From assembly GCF_005862235.1 (NCBI RefSeq), contig NZ_VCEK01000001.1:1-64000 (forward strand): 64,000 nucleotides of DNA, in the 5' to 3' direction. The notes below the pieces were generated by a model. That model saw nothing but the letters and a program-made list of their open reading frames with translations, did no database searches and was not told where the DNA came from. Positions 45,504-55,750 of this stretch are shown in pieces. The position numbers and the translations under genes were made by a program. Origin of the DNA: Saccharomonospora piscinae (GTDB lineage: Bacteria > Actinomycetota > Actinomycetes > Mycobacteriales > Pseudonocardiaceae). The first letter of the stretch is position 1. Every line of letters begins with the position of its first letter.

Positions 45504-45740
45504 ATGGCGGACGACAGGCCGGAGAAGATTCTGGCGGCCCTCGGTGGCGCCGGAAACGTCGCCGAGATCGAGGGCTGCATCACGCGACTGCGCTGCGAAC
45601 TGGAGGACGCCGCCGTCGTCGACGAGGCCGCTCTCAAGCAGCTCGGCGTACACGGGGTCACGACGGTGGGCACCGTGGTGCAGGTCGTCGTGGGCCCCGA
45701 GGCCGACGCGATCGCCGAGGACATCCAGGATCTGTTGTGA
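45504..45740 (+). CDS. PTS EIIB domain protein, glucose/GlcNAc type
   Basis: Single-domain EIIB of 78 residues. The phosphorylated Cys25 is in IEGCITRLRCELED, a near-perfect family motif. It starts at ATG 45504 with AGGGAG 8 nt upstream and overlaps the EIIA gene by 4 nt. It would pass phosphate from EIIA to the sugar entering by the divergently encoded EIIC. Confidence 0.92.
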   Translation: MADDRPEKILAALGGAGNVAEIEGCITRLRCELEDAAVVDEAALKQLGVHGVTTVGTVVQVVVGPEADAIAEDIQDLL

Positions 45741-46192
45741 GCCTGGCGGTGGGCAGCCCGGTGGCGGGTACGACGCTGGAGCTGGGAGAGTTGCCCGACG
45801 CCGTGTTCGCCGAGGCGATGGTGGGCCCCGGGATCGCGGTGCGGCCCGCCGGGGGACGTGCCGACGCGGTGTCTCCGATCGACGGCACGATCGCCACGCT
45901 GCACCCGCACGCGTTCGTCGTGGCGGGCGAGCACGGCAGGGCGGTGCTGGTTCACCTGGGTATCGACACGGTCAAGCAGCAGGGTGAGGGATTCACGCCG
46001 CACGTGGTGCGCGGTGAAGCGGTGCGCGCGGGACAGCCCGTGGTCAGCTGGGATCCCGGCGCGGTGGCCGAGGCGGGGTTCTCGCCGCTGGTACCGGTGG
46101 TCGCGCTCGACGCGGCAGCCGATGCGCTGTCCACCGCGGCGACCGGGGAGCCGATCGCCGCGGGACAGCCGTTGTTCACCTGGGGCGACTGA
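45737..46192 (+). CDS. crr: PTS EIIA protein, glucose type (Crr-like)
   Basis: Single-domain EIIA of 151 residues. Active-site His73 in AVLVHLGIDTV accepts phosphate from HPr, with the second His in LHPHAFVV (His58). SPIDGTI and VRAGQPVVSWD are typical of the fold. GTG 45737 overlaps the EIIB stop (GTGA). With HPr and EIIC this completes a sugar-specific PTS set lacking only enzyme I. It is convergent with the Rieske gene, 15 nt apart. Confidence 0.93.
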   Translation: MSLAVGSPVAGTTLELGELPDAVFAEAMVGPGIAVRPAGGRADAVSPIDGTIATLHPHAFVVAGEHGRAVLVHLGIDTVKQQGEGFTPHVVRGEAVRAGQPVVSWDPGAVAEAGFSPLVPVVALDAAADALSTAATGEPIAAGQPLFTWGD

Positions 46193-46207
46193 CGGTCCTG
46201 CCGGGGT

Positions 46208-46651
46208 TCACCGGGTGACGATCCGGTCGCCCTCGATCGCGACCTCGATACCGGGCAGCGGCGCCTCCGCCGGACCGCCCCGCACCGCGCCGGTGAACGG
46301 GTCGAAGGTCGAGTTGTGGCAGGGGCAGCGGAGTTCGGACTGCTCGGCGACCACGGTGCAGCCCTGGTGGGTACACACGGCGCTGAACGCCGTGACCTCG
46401 TTCTCGGCGCGACGGGAGAGGATCGCCTCCTGGCCGTCGGGAGTGGTCACGGAGGTGGCGGAGCCGACGGGGACGTCGTCGAGCGAGGCCAGTTCGGTGC
46501 CCGGTGACACCGAACCGTCGGGCTGGTCGTTGCCGCCGGGCGAGGAGTCCTCGCCCGAACAGGCGGTGAGTGCGGCGGCGCCGAATGCGGTTCCGGCCAC
46601 GGCGGCGCCGGTGGTCAGCACGGTGCGGCGGCTGTGCGTTCGTCCGGTCAT
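46208..46651 (-). CDS. Rieske [2Fe-2S] Tat lipoprotein
   Basis: Exported Rieske protein of 147 residues. The N-terminus has twin arginines (HSRRTVLTTG) and a lipobox (ALTAC), so it should leave by Tat and be lipid-anchored. Cluster ligands are CTHQGC and CPCHNS, both complete, followed by GAVRGGPAEAPLPG. It is not linked to cytochrome b genes, so it is one of the small stand-alone Rieske lipoproteins of actinobacteria with unknown electron partners. Start at ATG 46651; ATG 46657 is equally possible. Confidence 0.87.
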   Translation of the reverse strand: MTGRTHSRRTVLTTGAAVAGTAFGAAALTACSGEDSSPGGNDQPDGSVSPGTELASLDDVPVGSATSVTTPDGQEAILSRRAENEVTAFSAVCTHQGCTVVAEQSELRCPCHNSTFDPFTGAVRGGPAEAPLPGIEVAIEGDRIVTR

Positions 46652-46784
46652 GTCCATCCCAACGTCGTCGTCCCCGAGGTGGTTCACGCTCCGGGCGAGT
46701 TGTGTGAAGATTCGATCATCTGGCGTACCGTGGCTGTGCGGAGCGTGAACACGCCGGTGTACATCGACGATACGGGGTGGCGCG

Positions 46785-47177
46785 ATGATCGGCTGGATCT
46801 TGCGGGTGCTCGTCGCGGCAGGGCTGCTCGGCTCCGCGTGGGTCCACTGGGTGGTGTGGGACGACTGGGCCGGCGACATGGCCGTGGTCGGGCCCCTGTT
46901 CCTGGTCAACGTCGTCGCCGGCGTGGTGATCGCGGTGGCCGTGCTCGTGTGGCGTCATCCGTTGCCCGCGCTCGCGGCCATCGCCTTCGGCCTCGCGACT
47001 CTCGGCGCCTACGTGTTGTCGCTGACGGTCGGCTTCTTCGGTGTGCAGGAGCAGTTCGCCACTCAGGAGGAGCTCTGGGGTGTGATCACCGAGGTGGCGT
47101 GCGTGGTCTTCGGGGCGGCGCTGCTGCTGCCCGGGGTGCGCGGCGCGCGCCGGGCGCCTTCGGGTGCGGTGCGCTGA
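46785..47177 (+). CDS. four-helix membrane protein of unknown function
   Basis: Hypothetical integral membrane protein of 130 residues with four predicted helices, starting at MIGWILRVLVAAGLLGSAWV. Helix 1 is followed by the conserved-looking HWVVWDDWAG. There is no enzymatic motif; it resembles small actinobacterial membrane proteins placed near Rieske or DoxX-like genes. It is divergent from the Rieske gene across 133 nt. Confidence 0.72.
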   Translation: MIGWILRVLVAAGLLGSAWVHWVVWDDWAGDMAVVGPLFLVNVVAGVVIAVAVLVWRHPLPALAAIAFGLATLGAYVLSLTVGFFGVQEQFATQEELWGVITEVACVVFGAALLLPGVRGARRAPSGAVR

Positions 47178-47293
47178 CGGGCCGTTTCCGCGTCACCCGG
47201 TCAGGGGTGATGTGGGGCTGCGCGAACCGGGCGGTGCCGTTCGCGCGCCGGTGAGCTTGCCGGGGCCGCAGTGGTCGCCGCACCCTCGGAGTC

Positions 47294-47950
47294 ATGCACT
47301 GGGTGATCGTGACATTACCGCTCGCTGTGATCGGGCTTGTGGTCGGATGGGCCGCGAGCCGCGCGTTGTCCCGTGCCCGCAGGCCCGCGCCCGTGCCCGT
47401 GTGGTGCGGCCCGGCCACGGGTGCCTTGTGGGGCGCCACCGGACTGCTGGCGGCGCAGGGCGTGCTGCCGGGCTGGTGGCTGCCCGTACCCCTGGCCGCC
47501 GCCGCGTTCGCGGTCCCGCTGGCGGTGGCGGACCTCCGGTACCGGCGGCTTCCCGACGTCCTCACCCTGCCCGCGTACGCGGTCGCGCTCGCGGCCGTCG
47601 GTTCCGCCGCCGCCAGCGGGCCGGGCCCGCCGCTCGCGCTGGCCGCGCTCGTGGGTGGTGCGGTCACACTGGCCTGTCACTGCGCAGTCCACGCCCTCGC
47701 GCCGGGCTCGCTCGGCCCCGGCGACGTGAAGCTCTCGGGCAGTCTCGGGGTGCTCAGCACGGCGGCGGGGTGGCCGACACTGGTGGTCTCGCTGGTGCTG
47801 GCCTCCCTGTTCACCGCGGTGCTGGGTGCCGCCGCGGCACTCGCGGGAACGCGGCGATGGCGCGACGGCGTGCCACACGGACCCGGCCTGCTGGCGGCCA
47901 CGGTGCTCGGGGTGTCACTTCCGGGAGAGGTGGTGCGTGTGGGCAGCTGA
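47294..47950 (+). CDS. A24-family prepilin peptidase
   Basis: Membrane aspartic protease of 218 residues, with several helices. The two catalytic Asp are in [10 protein letters not shown] (first) and GPGDVKLSG (second, the GxGDxK motif). It lacks the N-terminal methylase domain, the short actinobacterial type. No pilin or secretion ATPase gene is in the window, so its substrates are encoded elsewhere. It sits 34 nt before aroC, as is usual in actinobacteria. Confidence 0.9.
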   Translation: MHWVIVTLPLAVIGLVVGWAASRALSRARRPAPVPVWCGPATGALWGATGLLAAQGVLPGWWLPVPLAAAAFAVPLAVADLRYRRLPDVLTLPAYAVALAAVGSAAASGPGPPLALAALVGGAVTLACHCAVHALAPGSLGPGDVKLSGSLGVLSTAAGWPTLVVSLVLASLFTAVLGAAAALAGTRRWRDGVPHGPGLLAATVLGVSLPGEVVRVGS

Positions 47951-47984
47951 CGGGGCGCTCGGGGCGCGTGACAACATTGGCGTT

Positions 47985-49196
47985 GTGCTGCGTTGGATAA
48001 CCGCTGGTGAATCGCATGGTCCCGCCCTCGCCGCCATCCTGGAGGGCATGGTGGCGGGCGTCGAGGTCACGTCCGCCGATCTGGGTGAGCAACTCGCGCG
48101 CAGGCGGCTCGGCTTCGGCCGCAGTCCCCGGATGGGGTTCGAGACGGACCAGGTCGAGTTCCTCGGCGGCGTCCGGCACGGACGCACCCAGGGCGGGCCG
48201 GTCGCGGTGAAGATCGACAACACCGAGTGGCCGAAGTGGGAGAAGGTGATGGCCACCGATCCCGTGGACCCGGCCGAGCTGGAGGGCCTGGCACGCAACG
48301 AGCCGCTGACCCGGCCCCGGCCGGGGCACGCCGATCTGCCGGGCATGCTCAAGTACGGCTTCGACGAGGCCAGGCCGGTCCTGGAACGGGCCAGCGCGCG
48401 CGAGACCGCCTCGCGGACAGCGCTCGGGACCGTCGCGCGGGCGTTTCTCCGGCAGCTGCTCGGAATCGAGATCGTGAGCCATGTGGTGTCGATCGGCAGG
48501 GCGAGCGCCCCCGAGGGGCCGCTGCCGGCGCCGGGTGACCTCGCGGCCGTGGACGAGAGCCCTGTGCGAGCGTTCGGTCAGCAGGCCACCGACGCGATGG
48601 TCGCCGAGGTGGATCAGGTCCGGAAGGCGGGCGACACCGTCGGTGGTGTGGTCGAGGTGATCGCGTACGGGCTTCCTCCGGGTCTCGGCTCGCACGTCCA
48701 CTGGGAGCGCAGGCTCGACTCCCGGCTCGCGGCCGCGCTGATGAGCGTGCAGGCCATGAAGGGCGTGGAGATCGGCGACGGCTTCACCACCGCGGCGCGG
48801 TGGGGTAGCGAGGCGCACGACGAGATCGACGCGGCCGCCGACGGCCGTGCTGGTCGTGGGGTGTCGCGACGCAGCAACCGGGCCGGTGGCCTGGAAGGCG
48901 GTATGACCAACGGCGAGCCGCTGCGTGTGCGGGTCGCGATGAAGCCGATCTCGACGGTGCCCAGGGCGCTGGCCACCGTGGACGTGGCGACGGGCGACGC
49001 CGCGGTGGCGATCCACCAGCGTTCGGACGTCTGTGCCGTGCCGAGGGCCGGTGTCGTGCTGGAGTCGATGGTGGCGCTCGTGCTCGCCGACGCGGCGCTG
49101 GAGAAGTTCGGTGGTGACTCCCTGGCCGAGACCCGGCGCAACGCGGAGTCCTATCTCGGCGAGCTGACGGAGTTCTGGGAGCGGTCGCGGTCGTGA
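47985..49196 (+). CDS. aroC: chorismate synthase
   Basis: FMN-dependent enzyme making chorismate from EPSP, 403 residues. Signatures [34 protein letters not shown] and [16 protein letters not shown] are intact. GTG 47985 gives the family N-terminus [12 protein letters not shown]; the frame opens earlier at 47826. Its stop overlaps aroK by 4 nt. It heads aroC-aroK-aroB-aroQ. Confidence 0.96.
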   Translation: MLRWITAGESHGPALAAILEGMVAGVEVTSADLGEQLARRRLGFGRSPRMGFETDQVEFLGGVRHGRTQGGPVAVKIDNTEWPKWEKVMATDPVDPAELEGLARNEPLTRPRPGHADLPGMLKYGFDEARPVLERASARETASRTALGTVARAFLRQLLGIEIVSHVVSIGRASAPEGPLPAPGDLAAVDESPVRAFGQQATDAMVAEVDQVRKAGDTVGGVVEVIAYGLPPGLGSHVHWERRLDSRLAAALMSVQAMKGVEIGDGFTTAARWGSEAHDEIDAAADGRAGRGVSRRSNRAGGLEGGMTNGEPLRVRVAMKPISTVPRALATVDVATGDAAVAIHQRSDVCAVPRAGVVLESMVALVLADAALEKFGGDSLAETRRNAESYLGELTEFWERSRS

Positions 49197-49732
49197 CGGA
49201 CACGAGCAGGGCGGAGCCGATCGTGGTGATCGGCCCGCCGGGATCGGGCAAGAGCACGGTGGGTCGGCTGCTGGCGCAGCGACTCGGCGTCGAGTTCCAC
49301 GATGCCGACACCGAGATCCAGCGGGAGCAGGGCCGCCCCATCTCGGACATCTTCGCCTCCGACGGCGAGGAGGTGTTCCGTGCGATCGAGGAAGCGGCCG
49401 TGGAGCGGGGACTGCGGGAGTGCACCGGAGTCTTCGCCCTCGGCGGAGGCGCGGTGCTGTCCGCGACCACCCGGGAGCGGCTGGCCGGGCACACCGTGGT
49501 GTTTCTGGGTGTCGGCATGGCGGAGGGCGTCCGCCGCGCCGGGCTGTCCACGGCGCGGCCCCTGCTCGCGGGGGTCAACCCGCGCGCCACCTACAAGGCC
49601 CTGCTCGACGCCCGGCTACCCCTCTACCGGGCCATCGCCACCGTGGAGGTCGACACCGACGGGCTCACCCCGGACGAGGTCACCGACACCCTGATGGCAC
49701 GACTGCCCGGCGAGGCGGCCCGCCCGCACTGA
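49193..49732 (+). CDS. aroK: shikimate kinase
   Basis: ATP-dependent kinase of 179 residues. Walker [12 protein letters not shown], shikimate-binding Asp in HDADTEIQ, and GGGAVL near residue 83 are present; the lid region has RPLLAG. GTG 49193 overlaps the aroC stop. aroB follows after 54 nt. Confidence 0.95.
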   Translation: MTDTSRAEPIVVIGPPGSGKSTVGRLLAQRLGVEFHDADTEIQREQGRPISDIFASDGEEVFRAIEEAAVERGLRECTGVFALGGGAVLSATTRERLAGHTVVFLGVGMAEGVRRAGLSTARPLLAGVNPRATYKALLDARLPLYRAIATVEVDTDGLTPDEVTDTLMARLPGEAARPH

Positions 49733-51327
<1,595 letters not shown>

Positions 51328-51357
51328 CCCGCGCGAGGGGGAGGGGCGCGGCAGAGC

Positions 51358-52893
51358 ATGGGTAGACGTCGACGATCGTCCGCGAGGTCGGCATGCGCGC
51401 TGGGGGTGGTGGCGGCACTGGTCACCGCGTGTACCGCAGGGGAGGCGGCGCCGAGGACGGGGGACGCCGCGGGAGGAGGCGATCTCGGCGGGCAGTCCCG
51501 TGCCGCCGATCCGCCACCGCAACCGCCCGCCGCGCTCGCCGTCGACGACCCGCGCGGCGGCGAGCGAGTGGTGGCACGCGGCGGGGCCGACGCCCCGTAC
51601 AACTACGGCCCGACGCTGCTCGTGGAGGACGGCACGGTGCGCATGTGGTGGTGCAGCCAGTACGGCAGTGCCGCCCCGGCCGGCGACGACATCCTCTTCG
51701 CGGAGGCCCGCTCGGTCTCGGGACCGTTCACGGGCCCCGGTGGCGGCATTCCCCGCGCGGTGCTGTCGGGTGATCCGGGCGGATTCGACGCCGTCCACAC
51801 CTGCGATCCGTCGGTGATCCGGGTGGACGGGACCTACTACCTGTACTACACGGGCGCGGCGGGCGATCACGCGCACGGCAACGCGATCGGCGTGGCCACC
51901 AGCACCGACGGGGTGAACTGGACGCGGGCGGCCGAAGGGCCCGTGGTGACCGCGGCGCACGACAACCACCGGGACAACACCTATGGCACGGGCCAGCCCG
52001 CGGCCGTCCATCTCGACGGCTGGTTCTACCTGATGTTCACGGACACGACCGGTGGTGCGGCGGGCTGGAACGGCGCGGGACAGTTCCTGCTGCGCTCGAC
52101 GGACCCGACGTTCGCCCGCGACGTGGAAGCGCTCGGCGAGGGCGGGTTCGAGGCAGTGGCCGGCACCGCGGCACCGCGCACCCGCTCGCTGGTGGACGCG
52201 TTCAGCGCGGATCTGATGTGGGTGGACGCGATAGACGCCTTCGCGATCGCGCACCAGACAGCCGAGGGCACCGGACTGACGTTCTGGAACCGTACCTTCA
52301 CCGCTTCGCCGTACCGCCCGGTGACGATCCCGAGCGAGTGGGAGGAGGGGCCCGGCCTGGTGCGCCAGCCGGACGGGCACGCGCCGACCTCGCCCCGGGA
52401 CGTATGCGGGCGGGTTCCGTTCGACGTCGTGCAGGCCACCGTGATCGGAGCGGCGAACGCGCCCACCGGCCTGCGGCACTACGGCCTCGACGCCCACGGT
52501 GTGGCGGGCTGCGACGATCCCGGCCGGGCGCTCGCGGTGCTTGACGGCATCGCCGTGCCGTCGCCACTGCGCACGATGGATCTGGTGGTGGACGGCAGGC
52601 TGCTGCGCGTGGAGCGGCGTTCGGTGGCCACCGAGCTGGCCCGGCGGGTGCTCGACGAACGGCCGCCCGTGCTCGACGAGGTCCCGGTGGCGGGGCACCT
52701 GCGTCCGGGGGCGCGTGCGGTGCGCTCGGAGGGGCACGGCCTCGGCCTGGTGCTGGACGGCACGCTGTGGCCGCTGCGGTCCCCGGCGGCGCTGGAGCCC
52801 AACGACTCGCCCGTCTCGCCGGTGAGCGACGAGCAGTGGCGACAGTATCCGGGCGGCCCGGCTCTGGGCTACCGCGCAGGCTCGGCGTCCTGA
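51358..52893 (+). CDS. lipoprotein with GH43-like five-bladed propeller fold
   Basis: Predicted secreted lipoprotein of 511 residues: basic start (MGRRRRSS), hydrophobic helix and a lipobox-like ALVTAC near residue 25. The body shows GH43-like features: an Asp early in each blade, CDPSVIRVDGTYYLYYTG, GVATSTDGVNWTRA and DGWFYLMFTDT. A glycosidase of plant or microbial polysaccharide is plausible, but no catalytic triad can be confirmed by eye. It sits 30 nt after aroQ, where actinobacterial relatives usually have no such gene. Its 3' end overlaps the convergent B-4DMT gene by 25 nt. Confidence 0.72.
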   Translation: MGRRRRSSARSACALGVVAALVTACTAGEAAPRTGDAAGGGDLGGQSRAADPPPQPPAALAVDDPRGGERVVARGGADAPYNYGPTLLVEDGTVRMWWCSQYGSAAPAGDDILFAEARSVSGPFTGPGGGIPRAVLSGDPGGFDAVHTCDPSVIRVDGTYYLYYTGAAGDHAHGNAIGVATSTDGVNWTRAAEGPVVTAAHDNHRDNTYGTGQPAAVHLDGWFYLMFTDTTGGAAGWNGAGQFLLRSTDPTFARDVEALGEGGFEAVAGTAAPRTRSLVDAFSADLMWVDAIDAFAIAHQTAEGTGLTFWNRTFTASPYRPVTIPSEWEEGPGLVRQPDGHAPTSPRDVCGRVPFDVVQATVIGAANAPTGLRHYGLDAHGVAGCDDPGRALAVLDGIAVPSPLRTMDLVVDGRLLRVERRSVATELARRVLDERPPVLDEVPVAGHLRPGARAVRSEGHGLGLVLDGTLWPLRSPAALEPNDSPVSPVSDEQWRQYPGGPALGYRAGSAS

Positions 52894-53387
52894 CGATCCC
52901 GGCGGCGCGGCCGTGGCGAGGGCCGCCACGGCGCGGTTTCGTCCCTCGGCTCGTCCCGTGGCTCGTCCGGCTCGCCGGAGTCGTCGCCGGGGCCCTGCGT
53001 GGCACGGAGCCTGCGCCCGACCAGCAGGCCGAGCCCTGCGGGAACGAGCACGAGCAGCGCGGTGAACGCCGCGCCCCCGGTGAGTGCGGAGGCCAGCGCG
53101 CTGACGCCGGTCCGGTCCACGAACACCGCCTTGCCGACCACGGTGAGCACCCCTGAGCCCACACCTCCCACGAGCGCGGCGACGAACCAGGCGCGGCCCG
53201 CTTCCGCAAGACCGGTCCAGGAGTCGATGGCGCTCCACAGGGCGGCTGTTCCCACGAGGACGGCGAGCGCGATCACGGTGACGAGCGTGACCTCGGTGGG
53301 CTGGAACACGGCGAACTTCGCGGCGGCCACGGTGGCGGCGGCATGCAGGACCGCCATGCCGAGTGCGCGCGGAATCCAGGACGGCAT
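52869..53387 (-). CDS. B-4DMT family membrane transporter-like protein
   Basis: Membrane protein of 172 residues from ATG 53387 (MPSWIPRALGMAVLHAAATV). Four hydrophobic segments are followed by a hydrophilic Pro/Arg/Asp-rich tail (RDEPRDETAPWRPSPRPRRR). It corresponds to the four-helix protein placed on the opposite strand between aroQ and pepQ in mycobacteria. Transport function is only a family label. Longer starts up to 53456 would add residues without similarity. Confidence 0.78.
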   Translation of the reverse strand: MPSWIPRALGMAVLHAAATVAAAKFAVFQPTEVTLVTVIALAVLVGTAALWSAIDSWTGLAEAGRAWFVAALVGGVGSGVLTVVGKAVFVDRTGVSALASALTGGAAFTALLVLVPAGLGLLVGRRLRATQGPGDDSGEPDEPRDEPRDETAPWRPSPRPRRRDRQDAEPAR

Positions 53388-53461
53388 CCGCGTCACTCTA
53401 CTGGCGCGTAGCGTCGTGGTGAACCGCCACGGCGGTGCGCGGGCGGGCGAACCCACGGCCC

Positions 53462-53467
53462 TAGACT
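53462..53467 (+). promoter_or_regulatory. -10 element of the Xaa-Pro peptidase gene
   Basis: TAGACT ends 6 nt before GTG 53474, with no Shine-Dalgarno; leaderless-type start. Confidence 0.5.
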
Positions 53468-53473
53468 GGGCCG

Positions 53474-54586
53474 GTGCCCGAGATCCACACCACGCGCCGC
53501 GACGCGCTGCGACAACGGCTGGCCGAGGCCGAGCTGGCCGCGTTGCTGGTCACGGACCTGCGCAACATCCGTTATCTGACCGGATTCACCGGCTCGAACG
53601 CGGCACTGCTCGTGACGGGCTCCGAGGGCGGCACGGTCTTCTGCACCGACGGCCGCTACACCGCACAGGCCGAGGCCGAGGTGCCGGAGCTGCGCCGGAT
53701 GATCGAGCGGCCCAGCGCCACGGCGCTGGTGGGCCACGCGCGGCGCGTGCTCGCCCGGGGCGGTGCCGGCGGTGTCGGTGACGTCGTCGGCTTCGAGAGC
53801 GACCACGTGAGTGTGGAACAGCACGCGACCCTGGCCGACGCCGCTGGCGAGATCACGTTGCGGCGCGCGCCCGGACTCACCGAGGCGCTGCGCGAGCGCA
53901 AGGACGAGACCGAGGTCGCGGCGCTGCGCCAGGCCTGCGCCGCCGCCGACCGAGCACTGGCGGATCTGCTGGAACACGGAGGTCTGCGCCCGGGCCGCAC
54001 CGAACGGGAGGTGGCCCGCGAGCTGGAGAACCGCATGGCCGAGCACGGTGCGCAGGCCACGGCGTTCCCGTCGATCGTCGCGGCGGGGGCGAACTCGGCG
54101 GTCCCGCACCACCGGCCCACGGCGGCGGTGCTCGCGAAGGGCGACTTCGTGAAGCTCGACTTCGGTGCCGTGGTGGACGGTTATCACTCCGACATGACGC
54201 GCACGGTGGTCCTGGGTGAGCCCGCCCAGTGGCAGCGGGAGGTCTACGAACTGGTGTCGCGTGCCCAGGCCGCCGGTGCGGCGGCGGTGCGGCCCGGCAG
54301 GGAACTCGCCGAGGTCGACCGCGCGGCCCGGGACGTGATCGCGGCGGCGGGGTACGGTGAGCGGTTCCCGCACGGGCTCGGTCACGGTGTGGGGCTGGAC
54401 GTGCATGAGGCACCGAGTCTGGCCGCGACCGCCGTCGGTACACTGTCGGCCTGCATGGCGGTCACCGTGGAGCCGGGGGTCTACCTGGCGGGGCGCGGTG
54501 GAGTCCGGATCGAGGACACGCTCGTCGTGCGGGAGGGCACTCCCGAGCTCCTCACCCTGAGCACCAAGGAACTCGTGGTCGCGTAG
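53474..54586 (+). CDS. pepQ: Xaa-Pro aminopeptidase/dipeptidase (M24B)
   Basis: Dinuclear metal aminopeptidase of 370 residues. The creatinase N-terminal domain includes [17 protein letters not shown]. The catalytic domain has metal ligands in [40 protein letters not shown] and RIEDTLVV. It is upstream of efp, as in mycobacteria, and the GTG start lies 6 nt after a TANNNT element. Confidence 0.92.
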   Translation: MPEIHTTRRDALRQRLAEAELAALLVTDLRNIRYLTGFTGSNAALLVTGSEGGTVFCTDGRYTAQAEAEVPELRRMIERPSATALVGHARRVLARGGAGGVGDVVGFESDHVSVEQHATLADAAGEITLRRAPGLTEALRERKDETEVAALRQACAAADRALADLLEHGGLRPGRTEREVARELENRMAEHGAQATAFPSIVAAGANSAVPHHRPTAAVLAKGDFVKLDFGAVVDGYHSDMTRTVVLGEPAQWQREVYELVSRAQAAGAAAVRPGRELAEVDRAARDVIAAAGYGERFPHGLGHGVGLDVHEAPSLAATAVGTLSACMAVTVEPGVYLAGRGGVRIEDTLVVREGTPELLTLSTKELVVA

Positions 54587-54621
54587 CCGCGGCCCCACCC
54601 GACACAGGAGAACGCACACTC

Positions 54622-55179
54622 GTGGCCAGCACCAACGACCTCAAGAACGGCATGGTCCTCAATCTGGACGGCCAGCTGTGGTCCGTCGTGAACTTCCAGC
54701 ACGTCAAGCCCGGTAAGGGCGGCGCGTTCGTCCGTACGACGCTCAAGCACGTCATCAGCGGCAAGGTGGTGGACCGCACCTTCAACGCGGGCACCAAGGT
54801 CGACACCGCCACGGTGGACCGCAGGCAGATGACGTATCTCTACAACGACGGCACCGACTACGTGTTCATGGACGGCGAGACCTTCGAGCAGCTCGAGCTG
54901 TCGGGCGCCCTCGTGGGCGACGCGGCAGGGTTCCTGCTGGAGAACACCGAGGTGCAGATCGGCATGCACGAGGGCACCGCGCTCTACGTCGAGCTGCCGA
55001 CGACCGTGGAGCTGGTCGTGCAGCACACCGACCCGGGCCTGCAGGGCGACCGTTCGACCGGCGGCACCAAGCCGGCGATCCTGGAGACCGGCGCCGAGAT
55101 CCAGGTCCCGCTGTTCCTGAGCACCGGCGCCAAGATCAAGGTGGACACCCGCGACGGCCGCTACCTCGGCCGTGCTTGA
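54622..55179 (+). CDS. efp: translation elongation factor P
   Basis: Factor that relieves ribosome stalling at polyproline, 185 residues, three beta-barrel domains. The functional loop reads [11 protein letters not shown], with Lys32 at its tip. Actinobacterial EF-P commonly has PGKGP and works with unmodified Lys; here the second Pro is Gly34. [10 protein letters not shown] and the C-terminal [12 protein letters not shown] are standard. GTG 54622 follows CAGGAG. The stop is 10 nt before the chosen nusB start. Confidence 0.96.
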   Translation: MASTNDLKNGMVLNLDGQLWSVVNFQHVKPGKGGAFVRTTLKHVISGKVVDRTFNAGTKVDTATVDRRQMTYLYNDGTDYVFMDGETFEQLELSGALVGDAAGFLLENTEVQIGMHEGTALYVELPTTVELVVQHTDPGLQGDRSTGGTKPAILETGAEIQVPLFLSTGAKIKVDTRDGRYLGRA

Positions 55180-55189
55180 GGGCGGGACG

Positions 55190-55651
55190 GTGAACGACGA
55201 CGCGCGCTCCTCCCGGCCCGCCCGGCGTGGCGGCGCGGGCCGTCGCGCGTCCCGGCGCCGCGCGGTGGAGTTCCTGTACGAGGCGGCGTTGCGGGGCGAC
55301 GACCCCGTGACGTTGCTGTCGGGCCGGGTCGGCTCGGTGGAGGTCGACCCGGTCAGCGACTACACCATCACGCTGGTGGAGGGCGTCGGCCACCATCGCG
55401 AGCGCATCGACGAGGTGCTCGCGGAGCACGCGCAGGGGTGGTCGTTGCGGCGCATGCCGCCGGTCGACCTGGCCGTGCTGCGCGTCGGGCTCTACGAGCT
55501 GCTGTGGGCCGCCGACGTGCCCGACCCCGTCGCCATCGACGAGGCCGTGGGCCTGGCCAGGGAGTTGTCGACCGACGACTCGCCGCGCTTCGTCAACGGC
55601 GTCCTCGGCCGGATCGGCACGGTCGCCGACCGTCTGCGCGCGGTCCTCTGA
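55190..55651 (+). CDS. nusB: transcription antitermination protein NusB
   Basis: rRNA antitermination factor of about 153 residues that binds BoxA with NusE. The RNA-binding Arg-rich N-terminus (RRASRRRAVEFLYEA) and VDLAVLRVGLYELLW, DEAVGLARELSTDDSPRFVNGVLG are typical. I prefer GTG 55190, with GAGGG 7 nt upstream; the frame opens at GTG 55172, overlapping efp. Two hairpins after the gene separate it from convergent bldD. Confidence 0.93.
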   Translation: MNDDARSSRPARRGGAGRRASRRRAVEFLYEAALRGDDPVTLLSGRVGSVEVDPVSDYTITLVEGVGHHRERIDEVLAEHAQGWSLRRMPPVDLAVLRVGLYELLWAADVPDPVAIDEAVGLARELSTDDSPRFVNGVLGRIGTVADRLRAVL

Positions 55652-55660
55652 CGAGAGCCC

Positions 55661-55679
55661 GCACCCGCGGGACGGGTGC
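55661..55679. terminator. hairpin 1 between nusB and bldD
   Basis: GCACCCG (55661-55667) and CGGGTGC (55673-55679) with a 5-nt loop, 9 nt past the nusB stop. No T-tract; probably part of a bidirectional terminator region. Confidence 0.55.
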
Positions 55680-55695
55680 CGGTCACGAACGCCGA

Positions 55696-55732
55696 GGACC
55701 GCGCGGACCGGGGGCCGCGGGGCGCGCGGTCC
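55696..55732. terminator. hairpin 2 between nusB and bldD
   Basis: Perfect 10-bp arms GGACCGCGCG (55696-55705) and CGCGCGGTCC (55723-55732), loop 17 nt, 18 nt beyond the bldD stop on the other strand. Likely terminator for bldD. Confidence 0.6.
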
Positions 55733-55750
55733 GTCGCGGTGAGCGCCCGC

